A stretch of 64,000 nt of DNA from a bacterium (GTDB lineage Bacteria > Planctomycetota > Planctomycetia > Pirellulales > Pirellulaceae): NCBI GenBank assembly GCA_030430075.1, contig JAUIGN010000003.1:124001-188000 (forward strand), in the 5' to 3' direction. The translations under genes were made by a program, and so were the position numbers. This document shows, one piece after another, positions 52,671-62,482 of this stretch (position 1 is its first letter; each line of letters opens with the position of its first letter). The notes below the pieces were generated by a model that saw only the letters and a list, made by a program, of their open reading frames with translations, had not been told where the DNA came from and searched no databases.

Positions 52671-54200
52671 TTACGAGTCGGACGGATCGCCTTTCCCTGT
52701 CCGCACCTTTTTTCGCGACTTCTTCTTCCGGGGCGGTTTCGGCGGGCCGTAAGTCGCACGAAGCACCTCATCAACAGCCGCTCGATCTTTCCGCTGCTGG
52801 AAGGCAGCCAACATGGGATCTTCCGTTCTCTGCATGTGTGCCAGCAACCTGGCCCGGAGCGCCGCGATCGCTGGTTGGTGCGCCGGGCTGTCAATCAAGT
52901 TGACCAGGCAGTCCGCGTCTTGCTGCAGGTCATAAAATTCTTCCGGGACGCGGTAACGAAACAGGGCGATCCGTTCGGCGATCAAAGCGTCTGTCCTGGC
53001 CGCCGCTTGCATCGCGGCCATGGTCTTGCCTTCGTTGTTGTTGCGGTACCAGTGCTTACCGTCACTGAAAGGGTTGTAGATGTAGGCATACCTCTCACTC
53101 TGGACGCACCGCATGGGGACGGCATCCCCGCCCGCTTTCGAATCGATCTGTGTGAACACAAAGCGGCGGTCATCTCCGGCCGAACCAGGGCGTGGCTTGC
53201 CCTCCAGCAACGGGACCAGCGAGTGGCCATCCAATCCGTCTGGACCTGCGACGCCGGTCACATCGAGGAACGTGGGGAAAAAGTCGACCGTCGACACGAA
53301 ATCGTGCTGGTTGATCGCCCCAGCCTCCACGCGGCCCGGCCAACGCACCAAGAGCGGTGTTCGCGAACTGTGGAACCACGTGTTGCATTTGGCAAATGGG
53401 ACCGCGATCCCATTGTCTGAGAGGAAGATGACCAACGTCTCGTTGGCAACCCCCGACTCGCGGAGAGCCTGCATAACTTTACCGAACGTGTCATCAAGCC
53501 GGCGCGTCGAATTCAGATAATGTGCCAGTTCCGCGCGGACACCCGGCAAGTCCGGCAAGAAGCCGGGGACTTGGACGTCGCCCGGTTGATAGATGCGTGA
53601 CGGCATGGCCGCACCGCGGGTCAATTTCTCCGGGTTGCAATAGGGGCGATGCGGATCGTGCGAATTGACCATCAGATAGAAAGGCTTCGCCTCTCGCCGG
53701 CTCTTTTGCAGAAAGGCTTTCGTGCGTTGGTAGTAGATCTCCGGATTGCGGCCGTTGCCCAGGTCACGTTGGTCAAACTGCGTGTCCCAGCGGATCGACA
53801 TTTTCGGAGTCGAATGGCTGACTTTGCCCAGGATACCGGCGAGGTACCCACCTTCCTGCAGCGTTGTCACGAGATCCGGCACATCCTCGCGGGCCTTCAT
53901 GAAGCCCATCGCGCCTGAGCGATGACTGTAGCGCCCCGTCGCAATGATCGCTCGGCACGGCGCACAAATCGCCGCATTGACGTGGGCCCGCTCAAACCGC
54001 ATCGACTCGGCCGCGAACGCGTTCAGGTGGGGAGTCAAGTCCGCCGGCAGCCCGCCATAGACTCCCAACGATTCCGCGTGCAGGTCATCCGCCGTGAACA
54101 GGAGAAGATTGGGACGCGCGTCCGCCCCCTTCGCGGCACCCGCTAACCCGACAACTGCAGCGACGAAAACGATACCGAAAGCAACGTTGGAGAGGCGCAT
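52671..54200 (-). CDS. Sulfatase with an atypical C-A-P-C-R formylglycine site
   Basis: A 509-residue exported sulfatase (signal peptide 1-26). Metal residues Asp38/Asp39 lie in LLFTADDLHAESLG. The maturation site reads AICAPCRAIIATGR: Cys79 is the likely formylglycine residue and the Ser/Ala normally three residues on is Cys82, giving C-x-P-C-R. LGKVSHS, HDPHRPY and FLSDNG follow. It resembles iduronate- or heparan-type sulfatases of planctomycetes (N-terminal NLLLFTADD). The C-terminal tail is Lys/Arg-rich (PPKPPRKKKSRKK). It is convergent with the HpcH gene. Confidence 0.88.
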   Translation of the reverse strand: MRLSNVAFGIVFVAAVVGLAGAAKGADARPNLLLFTADDLHAESLGVYGGLPADLTPHLNAFAAESMRFERAHVNAAICAPCRAIIATGRYSHRSGAMGFMKAREDVPDLVTTLQEGGYLAGILGKVSHSTPKMSIRWDTQFDQRDLGNGRNPEIYYQRTKAFLQKSRREAKPFYLMVNSHDPHRPYCNPEKLTRGAAMPSRIYQPGDVQVPGFLPDLPGVRAELAHYLNSTRRLDDTFGKVMQALRESGVANETLVIFLSDNGIAVPFAKCNTWFHSSRTPLLVRWPGRVEAGAINQHDFVSTVDFFPTFLDVTGVAGPDGLDGHSLVPLLEGKPRPGSAGDDRRFVFTQIDSKAGGDAVPMRCVQSERYAYIYNPFSDGKHWYRNNNEGKTMAAMQAAARTDALIAERIALFRYRVPEEFYDLQQDADCLVNLIDSPAHQPAIAALRARLLAHMQRTEDPMLAAFQQRKDRAAVDEVLRATYGPPKPPRKKKSRKKVRTGKGDPSDS

Positions 54201-54308
54201 GGGAGTCTCACGGATTCGAAAGCTGAGTTGACTGAGACGCGGGGATCAGTGCGGCAAGCGCGGCCCGGGGGACCCTAGGGCAGATCGACGCATCCACCCT
54301 TTTTGCGC

Positions 54309-55211
54309 TCAGGCGAAGAGCGCGTCAAGCGGTTCGTCGAATTTCAACTGGCGGGCGGAAAAGGCCTGATCGACGTGCTCGATCCGGCGAGCCCCAATGA
54401 GGACGCTGGTAATCAGCGGCTGCTGCATCGCCCAGGCCAGGGCGAGCTCCACCTGGGTTCGCTTGAGACGCACGGCAATCTGCTCCAACCGTTCCAGCAT
54501 GGCAAACCCCTGCTCGGTGAAGTAGATCGGCTGATGTCCGGGCATCACGTCAAACCGCGTGCCGGACGGTACGACCTGGTCACGACCGTACTTGCCTGTC
54601 AGGAAGCCGGCAGCCAACGGGCTGTAGCTGATCACACCCAACTGCTGATCCGCGCAGAGGGGCAACAGGTCGGCCCGGATGTCCTGCTGCACCAGGTTGT
54701 ACGGCGGCTGCACCGATCGGATGGGATGGAGACCGTGCTGTTGACAATACAATAGCGACTTGGCCACTTGCCAGGCCCGCCAGTTGCTGCACCCGACGTA
54801 CCGCACTTTGCCGGAATCGACCAACGAACTGAGCGCCTGCAATGATTCTTCGACCGGCGTCGTGTCATCCCAAACATGCAATTGAAACAGGTCAATCCGG
54901 TCCGTCTGCAAGCGACGGAGGCTTGCTTCCGCCGAAGCCACGATCCGCTGGGGCGAAAGCACACCGGAGACCTTGGTTGCCAGCACGATCCGATCGCGAA
55001 CTCGACGGTCAGCGATCCACCGCCCCACGACGGTCTCCGATCCGCCGTCCGCATACGCCTCTGCCGTATCGATCAGTGTGATCCCGCGCTGCAGCGCATG
55101 ATCAAGAATGGCAAAGGATGTTTCCCCGTCGATCTCACGATTGAATGTCGCACATCCCAGCCCAAGTGGGCTGACAAAGAGATCTGTGTCGCCCAAGCGT
55201 CGTTGGTCCAT
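54309..55211 (-). CDS. Aldo/keto reductase
   Basis: A 300-residue AKR with TLIDTAEAYADGGSE (catalytic Asp and Tyr), LATKVSG (catalytic Lys), LFQLHVWDDTT, in which the usual active-site His lies, and VRYVGCSNW. Loop ISYSPLAAGFLTGKYGRD and the ALAWAMQQPLITSVLIGARR C terminus are standard. It probably reduces sugar or aldehyde carbonyls with NADPH. ATG 55211 has GGAG 7 bases upstream. It lies between a sulfatase and the DUF1501 gene on the same strand. Confidence 0.88.
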   Translation of the reverse strand: MDQRRLGDTDLFVSPLGLGCATFNREIDGETSFAILDHALQRGITLIDTAEAYADGGSETVVGRWIADRRVRDRIVLATKVSGVLSPQRIVASAEASLRRLQTDRIDLFQLHVWDDTTPVEESLQALSSLVDSGKVRYVGCSNWRAWQVAKSLLYCQQHGLHPIRSVQPPYNLVQQDIRADLLPLCADQQLGVISYSPLAAGFLTGKYGRDQVVPSGTRFDVMPGHQPIYFTEQGFAMLERLEQIAVRLKRTQVELALAWAMQQPLITSVLIGARRIEHVDQAFSARQLKFDEPLDALFA

Positions 55212-55295
55212 CGGGTCGCTCCATGTTGAGTTCGGCAGTTCATCATGGCTACCGGCGTGAGGCTTCCCGCGCATCAGCCGGCACCGGGTGATACG

Positions 55296-56747
55296 CTACG
55301 CCTGGAGGAGCCCCGATTGTACCTGGCCCGGTTGGTCGCTGAGGAGTGTCTCGGCGCGTCCATTCCGCTGGAAGACAAGTTGCTTGGCATCGAGTCCGAA
55401 CAGATGGAGCAGCGTGGCGTGATAGTCGAAGTGGTTGACAACATTTTCAACCGCGTGATGTCCAAACTCGTCGGTCGCGCCGTACGTCCCGCCGCGCTTG
55501 AATCCGCCACCTGCGACCCACATCGTGAAACCGTAGGTGTTGTGATCGCGGCCCACCTTGGCCCGTCCCGCATCATTTTGAATCACGGGCAGCCGGCCCA
55601 TTTCGCCACCCCAATGGACAACGGTCGTATCGAGCATCCCGCGCTGCTTGAGATCCTTGACCAATGCCGCCGCCCCACGATCGGTCTTGCCACAACTGGC
55701 GGGCAACGCCGTCAGAATGGAACCGTGGTGGTCCCAATACTGGTTCTTGGTAAACAACTGGACGAAGCGGACACCGCGCTCGACGAGCCGACGAGCGATC
55801 AAGCAACGGCGACCATACTCTTCCGTCACCTTGTCGTGCAGCCCGTACATTTCGTGGGTCGCCTTGGTCTCCTGGCCGATGTCGAGCACTTCGCGAGCCG
55901 CGTTCTGCATCCGCGCCGCCAGTTCGAAATTCGAGACCCGCGCCGCCAGGTCGGTATTCGCAGGAAAACGCTCCAATTGGTCGCGATTCAACCGGTCCAG
56001 GAACGCCAGATAATTCCGCTGCACCTCGCCGCGCAAATGGAGCGGAGGTTCGAGATTGAGAATCCGTGGTTCGCGAGAACGAATCACCGTTCCCTGAAAC
56101 AGGGACGGGAGCCAGCCATTGGACCAGTTCAAGACCCCCTCAACCGGCAACCCGGCCGGGTCGCGCATGGCGACGTAGGCCGGCAACTCATCTGTCTCCG
56201 CGCCAAGTCCATACGTCAACCAACTTCCCAGCGAAGGCCGCCCGCGTTGGATCCGTCCCGAGTTCATCGCATGGATCGATTGCCCATGATTGTTGACGCC
56301 GGTCCGCATCGAACGAATGACCAGAATGTCGTCGACGATCTCCGCGAGGTGCGGCAGGAGTTCGGAAACCTCCGTCCCGCACTGGCCGTGCTTGGCAAAC
56401 TTCCAAAAGCTGCCCAGGATTTTGGAACTCGCGCCACCGACATCGTCATACTTGATCTTGCCGGGGAACTTCTGCCCGTCCAGCCGCGTCAGCGCCGGCT
56501 TCGGGTCGAGCAGATCGACCTGGCTGGGCCCCCCCTGCATAAACAGGCTGATCATTGCCTGGGCTCGCGGCGCATAGTGCGGCGGACGCGGCTCCAAGGT
56601 GAACTGCTGGGGAGCAGCAATCGGCTTGATTGGTTCGGCGCGTAAACGGCCTTGTCGGCACAGCGCGGCCAGCGCCAGCGGCGCCAGGCTGAACGCGCCC
56701 GCCTTGACCAGATCACGCCGCGAGACGATCGGTTGTTGCTCGTTCAT
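55296..56747 (-). CDS. Tat-exported DUF1501 protein
   Basis: A 483-residue protein with a twin-arginine signal (SRRDLVKAGAFSLAPLALAA). AQAMISLFMQGGPSQVDLLD, GQSIHAMNSGRIQRGRPSLG and HNTYGFTMWVAGGGFKRG are DUF1501 hallmarks. The fold is related to alkaline phosphatase/sulfatase proteins, but activity is unproven. It starts 11 bases after the DUF1553 gene stop, the standard planctomycetal pair whose members are probably co-exported. The pair is thought to act together in envelope or polymer degradation, but this is unproven. Confidence 0.92.
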   Translation of the reverse strand: MNEQQPIVSRRDLVKAGAFSLAPLALAALCRQGRLRAEPIKPIAAPQQFTLEPRPPHYAPRAQAMISLFMQGGPSQVDLLDPKPALTRLDGQKFPGKIKYDDVGGASSKILGSFWKFAKHGQCGTEVSELLPHLAEIVDDILVIRSMRTGVNNHGQSIHAMNSGRIQRGRPSLGSWLTYGLGAETDELPAYVAMRDPAGLPVEGVLNWSNGWLPSLFQGTVIRSREPRILNLEPPLHLRGEVQRNYLAFLDRLNRDQLERFPANTDLAARVSNFELAARMQNAAREVLDIGQETKATHEMYGLHDKVTEEYGRRCLIARRLVERGVRFVQLFTKNQYWDHHGSILTALPASCGKTDRGAAALVKDLKQRGMLDTTVVHWGGEMGRLPVIQNDAGRAKVGRDHNTYGFTMWVAGGGFKRGGTYGATDEFGHHAVENVVNHFDYHATLLHLFGLDAKQLVFQRNGRAETLLSDQPGQVQSGLLQA

Positions 56748-56758
56748 GCGATCCACAC

Positions 56759-59737
56759 TTATTCCACGTACAGAAAACGGTTCGAACTCAACAGGGCATG
56801 GCAGTAAGACGCCAGGCCGCCACGGCGAGCGTCCTCAGCCGTTGCCTCAGAGGTCTTGTCACGGATGACGTGCGCTTGCTGTTCGACGAACGCCACCGCG
56901 GCCCGGATATCGACCTCCGCAGGCACGCTCCCAAAGGCCACGCGCCACCCCAACGCGACCTGGTCCCGCAGCCGGCTCCCAGCCTGGCCCTCGAGGCGTT
57001 CCGCGAACCTCTCTGCGTAGTCCGCGACAAATTGGCTGTTCATCAACAAGAGGGATTGCGGGGCGACGTTGGAGGTCGCGCGTTGATCGCAGTTTGGCGT
57101 CATTGCCGGAGTATCGAAGACGTCGAAAACGGCCAGCGGCCGGCTCCGCCGCGCCTGCACGTAGACGCTTCGTCGGAACGCTTCCGCCCCCAAGGGAATC
57201 GGCTTGGTCGGCTTCCGCTCACCGTCCAGATTCTCGCGGCCGAGCACAATCTGCCCGACTTCATCTTCCATCACGGGCACCGGCTCTCCGTACAGCTTCA
57301 GATGCAACTCCCCGCTGACGGCCAAGACGGCATCACGGAGGGCGTCGCTGTCGAGGCGCCGGACCGACATCCTGGCATAGTAATGATTATCCGGATCGGC
57401 TTGCGCCACGTCGGCGAGCACTTCTGACGTCTGCTGGTAGGCTCGGGACGTCATCACCAGCCGCTGAACGTGCTTGACGCTCCACCCGGAATCGATCAGT
57501 TCGACCGCCAGCCAATCCAGCAACTTCGGGTGCGTGGGCCGCTCGCCGAGGACGCCGAAGTCGGCCGGAGAATTCACCAGCCCGCGGCCGAAGTGGTGCA
57601 TCCAAATGCGATTGACAATCACTCGGGCAACCAGCGGATGGCGTCCCCTCGTCAGGTGCCGGGCGAATTGAAGTCGGCGTCCCGTCGACGGTAATGCCGG
57701 ATCATTCTTGGCAAAGGTCAGGTCAGGATTCAGAACCGACAACTCGGCGGGCAGCACTTCCTGCTTCGGCTGATCGTGATCGCCACGATGAAAGACAAAC
57801 GTGGCCGGCACACTGCCCGGCTCCTCTCGCAAGGCCCGGACAAACGGCTCGGGGGGGATCTCCGCGCGGATCTTGGCAGCCTTGTCCGTAAACTCCTGCA
57901 AGTGTTGTTTCATGCGCGATTTGCGAATCTCTTCCGCCGCTCGCTTGTACACCGCCAGTTCGTCGACCGCCTGAGGCGCCAGGTCGGCTTCGCGGATCGC
58001 CACCGCGGGATGCGCGGCCAGGAGCGACGCTTGCTGTGGACTGCGTTCCCCCGGTTCCCTGGCCAATGCCATCTCGACCTCTGCCCGCGTCTCCGCCGGC
58101 AGTTTCGCAAGTGCCTGCGTCCGCGCGGCGGCGAGATACTGCTGCAGCTTCTCTGCCCGTTTTGCTTCCACATCCCGCGCCCGCGCCTCGCGGCGGCGAT
58201 CGTAAAGGTAGAGCGCACCTGCCGAGATATTCGCCACGCTGGGATGCTCGTTGAGAAGTTGTTTCTGCCGGTCCGTCCGCTGGGCCGCCGCCGTTTCATA
58301 GGCGGCCCGCAAATCGTCGCGAAGGTGATCGTCGACCAGGAGCAATTCCTGCTCAATCGTGCGGGCAATATATTCGTCGGCAATCCGCTTGCGCTCCGCA
58401 TCCACCTGCTTGGCTTCCGCTTCCAGCCGAGCACGGGTCTGGCGGTCCGTGTCGCTGTAGAGCGAAATGCGGCGCGCGGCCGGGGTCTTCCATTTCTTCC
58501 AGTCCAAGGCAGGCTCGAAAATGGCCCGAAATCGATAGTAGTCCGCCTGGGAAATCGGGTCGTAACGGTGGTCGTGGCATTGGGCGCAGTGAATCGTCAG
58601 CCCCAGCAACGACGTGCCGACAATCTGGACGGTATCGGCAACCACCTGGTTGCGCGCCAGATCCTGGTCGACATCACGGCTTGCCGTGCCGTCCGGAGCC
58701 ATCCGCAGATAGCCGGTCGCCGTCAACTTCTCCATGGCGTCACCGGCCGGCGGAGCGTCCGGTCCGATCAGTTCGTCGCCAGCGAGCTGCTCGACAATGA
58801 ACTCGTCAAATCGCTTGTCGGCATTGAACGCCGCGATAACGTAATCGCGGTACCGGTAGGCGTGAGGACGAACCGCATCCTCTTCGGTGTACCCCTCCGA
58901 GTCCGCATAGCCGGCCACATCCAACCAGTACCGCCCCCAGCGTTCCCCGTAGTGCGGCGACGACAGCAGTCGATCAATCAGCCGCGCCCAGGCATCGGCG
59001 CTAGGATCCGCAACAAACGAGTCGACATCCTCGGGCGTCGGCGGCAGGCCGAGCAAGTCAAAGGCGGCTCGGCGGACGAGCGTCGGCGCCGCCGCACGCG
59101 CGGCAAACGTCGCCGGCAGCAAGCCACCCGCTTCGCCGTTCGAGTGGCGGGATGATGCATCGCGCCCCAAGGCGCCCGTTGCGCTGTCCGCCATGGCAAG
59201 TTTCTCCAGCCGGGCCAGCAGAAAGACATCGATCGCGTTGGCCACCTGCTGGTTATTTCGCACGCGGGGCAGAGGGGGCCGAGTCAGCGGCTGAAACGAC
59301 CACCAGCCCCTCTCCTCCGCGGTAAATCGCGGCTCATCACCCAATGCTTCGGGTTCGGCCCGCGCGGTCGGCGCGCCGGCGGAGATCCACTCTTCAATGA
59401 CAGCAATTTCGTTGTTGGACAGTCGCTGATCGTCGCCCGGCGGCATCTCACCCGTCCGAATTCGCGCCATCAGGCTGCTGTTGGCCGGTTCACCCGGGAC
59501 AATCGCACTGCCGGAGTCGCCACCGGCCACGATCAATCGTCGCAGCCGCAGATCGAGCCCTCCTTCTCTCTCGCCCGCCTCACCGTGGCACTGAAAGCAA
59601 TGTGCCTTGAGGATGGGCCGGACGTCGGCCTCGTAGGTACGCTGCGCCGCCAGTCCCGTGCCAGTGCAAACGACGACCGACAGCAAGGCACCCCAGACAG
59701 TTCGCCGAGTGAATGGTGCAGCCGCGAAGTGAGTCAT
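56759..59737 (-). CDS. PSCyt1/DUF1549/DUF1553 planctomycete cytochrome-type protein
   Basis: A 992-residue exported protein. After a signal peptide (about 1-31) comes a haem c motif CFQCH (Cys47, Cys50, His51) in HCFQCHGEAGEREGG, the planctomycete cytochrome C domain. DUF1549 follows with HCAQCHDHRYDPIS, a second CxxCH, then a long helical insertion. C-terminal DUF1553 has NRIWMHHFGRGLVNSPADFG and ALRDAVLAVSG. ATG 59737 follows AAGGAATCTCC. It is paired with DUF1501 downstream. A G-rich tract and repeat array lie upstream of its start. The biochemical role is unknown. Confidence 0.92.
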   Translation of the reverse strand: MTHFAAAPFTRRTVWGALLSVVVCTGTGLAAQRTYEADVRPILKAHCFQCHGEAGEREGGLDLRLRRLIVAGGDSGSAIVPGEPANSSLMARIRTGEMPPGDDQRLSNNEIAVIEEWISAGAPTARAEPEALGDEPRFTAEERGWWSFQPLTRPPLPRVRNNQQVANAIDVFLLARLEKLAMADSATGALGRDASSRHSNGEAGGLLPATFAARAAAPTLVRRAAFDLLGLPPTPEDVDSFVADPSADAWARLIDRLLSSPHYGERWGRYWLDVAGYADSEGYTEEDAVRPHAYRYRDYVIAAFNADKRFDEFIVEQLAGDELIGPDAPPAGDAMEKLTATGYLRMAPDGTASRDVDQDLARNQVVADTVQIVGTSLLGLTIHCAQCHDHRYDPISQADYYRFRAIFEPALDWKKWKTPAARRISLYSDTDRQTRARLEAEAKQVDAERKRIADEYIARTIEQELLLVDDHLRDDLRAAYETAAAQRTDRQKQLLNEHPSVANISAGALYLYDRRREARARDVEAKRAEKLQQYLAAARTQALAKLPAETRAEVEMALAREPGERSPQQASLLAAHPAVAIREADLAPQAVDELAVYKRAAEEIRKSRMKQHLQEFTDKAAKIRAEIPPEPFVRALREEPGSVPATFVFHRGDHDQPKQEVLPAELSVLNPDLTFAKNDPALPSTGRRLQFARHLTRGRHPLVARVIVNRIWMHHFGRGLVNSPADFGVLGERPTHPKLLDWLAVELIDSGWSVKHVQRLVMTSRAYQQTSEVLADVAQADPDNHYYARMSVRRLDSDALRDAVLAVSGELHLKLYGEPVPVMEDEVGQIVLGRENLDGERKPTKPIPLGAEAFRRSVYVQARRSRPLAVFDVFDTPAMTPNCDQRATSNVAPQSLLLMNSQFVADYAERFAERLEGQAGSRLRDQVALGWRVAFGSVPAEVDIRAAVAFVEQQAHVIRDKTSEATAEDARRGGLASYCHALLSSNRFLYVE

Positions 59738-59997
59738 TGGAGATTCCTTGTAGCCAAGGAGGAGATCCAAGCCGTCATGGGTGGGACGCCGTCGACGCAA
59801 ACCGGCTTGGGAAGCGAACTTGATTATCGTAGCTCGCGGCCCACACCGCAACAGCAAGCGTCGGGTGCGCGCCGACGGGAAGCGGCAAAGCACTGGGGAA
59901 ACTTCGAGCCGGGCGCACAAGGGTGGTCGTTGTATCGGGTGGTCGTTGTATCGGGTGGCCGATGGGGGTGGGTGTGGGTGTGGGGATGCTGGCTGAG
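59738..59997. other. Upstream region of the DUF1553 gene with G-quadruplex motif
   Basis: About 260 bases of non-coding DNA. A tandem pair of the 16-base unit GGTGGTCGTTGTATCG lies at 59930-59960. Bases 59964-59985 (GGGGG-T-GGG-TGT-GGG-TGT-GGGG) fit the G-quadruplex pattern on the plus strand. Confidence 0.5.
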
Positions 59998-60291
59998 GGA
60001 GACCTGTCGGTCGGCGGTGGTGCGGGGTCGGAGACCCGCGCACAGCCAGTCAAACCCGCGCACAGCCAGTCAGACCCGTGCACAACCAGTCAGACCCGTG
60101 CACAACCAGTCAGACCCGCGCACAGCCAGTCATACCCGTGCACAAACCAGTCAGACCCGCACACAGCCAGTCAGACCCGCACACAGCCAGTCAGACCCGT
60201 GCACAAACCAGTCAGGCCCGTGCACAAACCAGTCAGCTCGGCGCCCAGCCGGACAGGCGCGCACAACCAGTCAAACCCGTGCACAACCAGA
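59998..60291 (-). repeat. Family 1 tandem array with inverted 40-nt module
   Basis: A 40-nt module at 59998-60037, the reverse complement of those at 11412 and 20955, opens about thirteen tandem units (60033-60291) of 18-21 bases with consensus GACCCGTGCACAACCAGTCA. Variants include GACCCGCGCACAGCCAGTCA. The unit differs from the arrays at 11.5 kb (19 bp) and 20.9 kb (25 bp) while the module is conserved. It lies between the histidine phosphatase stop and the DUF1553 upstream region. Confidence 0.88.
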
Positions 60292-60296
60292 CGGCT

Positions 60297-60941
60297 CTAG
60301 TTTGACAAGAGTTCCGGCGGCAGGTGGGCAATCTCATTGTGTTTGACCAACCGAAAGGCATCTCCCTCGAAAACCACCTTGGCGATCGACGTGTTCCAGG
60401 GAACGTCGAGCGGCTCCTGGTGAATCTGGCCCAGCATGATGAGCTTGAAATCGGCATGCATCACGTAGGCGACGCGGAGTTGCGTATGCCCGAATTCCTC
60501 GCGCGTCCGCTGCCAGACTTGAGCCGCCCGCTGCCGCGCACCTGCACCGGTTTCGTGGTCTTGGCATCGCCACCACCCGTTCTCGCCGATTTCGTCTGCA
60601 ACCCGAAAACCGGGAAAGCGTGTCTCAATCTCTCGGCGGTTCATCCCGGGACGTCCACGCATCCCCACTTCGGCATAACCGCGGTAACATCCCCCCTGCT
60701 CGTGGATCGCCGTACGTACATGCGGCGTCAGGCCCGTCGCTTCGTGAATCCGGCGTGTCGTCTCCAATGCGCGCAAGAAGGGGCTCGTGATGAGCTCGTC
60801 CAAGCGAAGTTGCGGGATCCATTCTCCCAGCAGTTCGGCTTGCCGATGCCCTAACGGGGTAAGTCCAGGGTCTTCCACGCGCTGCTCCTCGGGCAAGGCG
60901 TTGTTCTGCGACTGAGCATGGCGAATCAAGTACAATTCCAT
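60297..60941 (-). CDS. Histidine phosphatase (phosphoglycerate mutase-like)
   Basis: A 214-residue protein. The catalytic RHA motif is at residues 7-9 (LYLIRHAQSQNN), with ITSPFLRALETTRRI following and the second catalytic His in YVMHADFKLIM. The acidic residue is probably in HEQGGCYRGYAEV. AGGA lies 7 bases before ATG 60941. Substrate could be a small phosphorylated metabolite; it is not a full phosphoglycerate mutase by sequence. It ends 6 bases from the repeat array. Confidence 0.85.
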   Translation of the reverse strand: MELYLIRHAQSQNNALPEEQRVEDPGLTPLGHRQAELLGEWIPQLRLDELITSPFLRALETTRRIHEATGLTPHVRTAIHEQGGCYRGYAEVGMRGRPGMNRREIETRFPGFRVADEIGENGWWRCQDHETGAGARQRAAQVWQRTREEFGHTQLRVAYVMHADFKLIMLGQIHQEPLDVPWNTSIAKVVFEGDAFRLVKHNEIAHLPPELLSN

Positions 60942-61291
60942 GGGAATTCCTGAGAATCTGAGCGCGAACACAACACGGCAAGGTCCCGTCTGGCCAGAGA
61001 TTTTAGCCAATCGACCGTTCCGCGAAACCTCTGGCGCGAGGGGGTTGGAAACGGGCGGTCGATCGAGGGTCGAGACTTTCCCCGCCACCTGGAGAAAGTT
61101 CTTTATCTCCGTCCGGAATCGGCCATACTGGTGAGCTCCGGTCTTGGCGGCGGGGTAACCCGCACCATCCCGCCAACGGTACATAAGGCGGTTCACAGCC
61201 GGACGCGCCGTGACGATGCGTCCGACCGTCGCATGACCGCGGCCCGACACCTGCCAGTAACCAAATTGAAGCATCTCCCGAGGAACACACC
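60942..61291. other. Divergent intergenic region, 350 bases
   Basis: An imperfect inverted repeat GGAGAAAG-TT-CTTTATCTCC lies at 61091-61110 between the divergent histidine phosphatase and beta-helix genes, a possible operator or hairpin. No ORF or repeat family is seen. Confidence 0.35.
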
Positions 61292-62458
61292 ATGCGACGC
61301 TTTTACGATTTGTGTCTCTTGCTCATCCCTTTGAACCTGATCTGCTTGCTGGCGGGCTCGGCGTCTTTCGCCCAGCCGCCGGCTCTCCCCTCGGCACGAC
61401 CGGCAATCGACGCCCGTGACTATCCCAGTCTGCAAGCCGCCCTGGATGCCGTTCCGGAAGCGGGTGGTGTGGTTCGGCTACCGGCCGGTGAATTCGAAAT
61501 CTCCGAACCGCTTCGGCTCCGCCGTGGCGACACGCGATTGGAAGGCGTCGGTGCGGCCACGCATATCATCAACGCCAATCAAGCGGGAGAACCGGCTCTC
61601 ATTGTGGCGCATCCGGATGGCGCCAAGGTCAAGAAGGAGGATCGACTCTGGCGCGTCAACCTGGCCAACTTCCGCATCACGGGAAACGAGAAGAGCGGCC
61701 ACGGAATTGTGGCGACACTGATCGAAGAAATTTTCCTGCAGGGTGTCTCCGTCTCCTACCATGGCGGTGACGGGGTTCGCCTGGAAACCTGTTACGAAGA
61801 TCCGCGCATCAGCGATTGCCTGCTCACCTACAACAAGCGCGTCGGCCTGAACATTCTGGGCGGCCACGACATCGTGGTCTCCGCCAATCAATTCGAAGAG
61901 AACGACGATGCCCTCCACTGCATCGACAGCTTCAACCTCTGCATGACAGGCAACAACCTGGACGACCATCTCAACCGGGGCGTGCTGATCGAGAACACCT
62001 ACGGTTCGGTGCTCTCCGGCAACATGATCGAAGAGTGTGCCGGTACGGCGATCACCTTGGATCGCGACTGCTATGGCACGACGATCAGCGCGAATGTCAT
62101 CGCGCACAACGGAGCGGGCGTCGACCTCCGCGACGCACACGGTTGTGCCGTCAGCGCCAATACGTTCACGATCATGAAGAAGGACGCCTTGCGGATCGGA
62201 CCGCAGAGCGGCCGCATAACGGTTACGGGAAACAACTTCTCCAACAGCTTCCTGGGTGACGGAAAAGTCAAACGTCGCGAAGGTGACCGGGAGGCGGGGG
62301 GCCTCGTGTTGGAAGCAACGCGGGACATTACGGTGGTGGGCAACCTGTTCTCCGGTCTCCGTCCCAAGGCGATCGAACTGCGCGGCAAAAAGAGTACTGG
62401 TGTTGTTTTTGCCAACAACGTGATCGTCGACGGCGAAAGCGACTTGAAGAACGAATGA
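61292..62458 (+). CDS. Exported right-handed parallel beta-helix protein
   Basis: A 388-residue protein with a signal peptide (1-27, ending SFA-QP). The mature part starts DYPSLQAALDAVPEAGGVVR, the entry strand of pectate-lyase-like helices. Repeated rungs follow, such as SGHGIVATLIEEIFLQGVSV, DIVVSANQFEEN, LCMTGNNLDD and GSVLSGNMIEECAG, roughly 22-25 residues each. No catalytic pectate lyase residues are identifiable, so it may bind or cleave a polysaccharide. GAGGAA lies upstream of the ATG. It is convergent with the partial oxidoreductase. Confidence 0.88.
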   Translation: MRRFYDLCLLLIPLNLICLLAGSASFAQPPALPSARPAIDARDYPSLQAALDAVPEAGGVVRLPAGEFEISEPLRLRRGDTRLEGVGAATHIINANQAGEPALIVAHPDGAKVKKEDRLWRVNLANFRITGNEKSGHGIVATLIEEIFLQGVSVSYHGGDGVRLETCYEDPRISDCLLTYNKRVGLNILGGHDIVVSANQFEENDDALHCIDSFNLCMTGNNLDDHLNRGVLIENTYGSVLSGNMIEECAGTAITLDRDCYGTTISANVIAHNGAGVDLRDAHGCAVSANTFTIMKKDALRIGPQSGRITVTGNNFSNSFLGDGKVKRREGDREAGGLVLEATRDITVVGNLFSGLRPKAIELRGKKSTGVVFANNVIVDGESDLKNE

Positions 62459-62482
62459 ACGCCGGGCGGCCGGTTCGCCGCG

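Noticed and set aside
60033..60291. CRISPR array
   Set aside because: Units are directly adjacent with no unique spacers and no cas genes are nearby; it is a degenerate tandem repeat.
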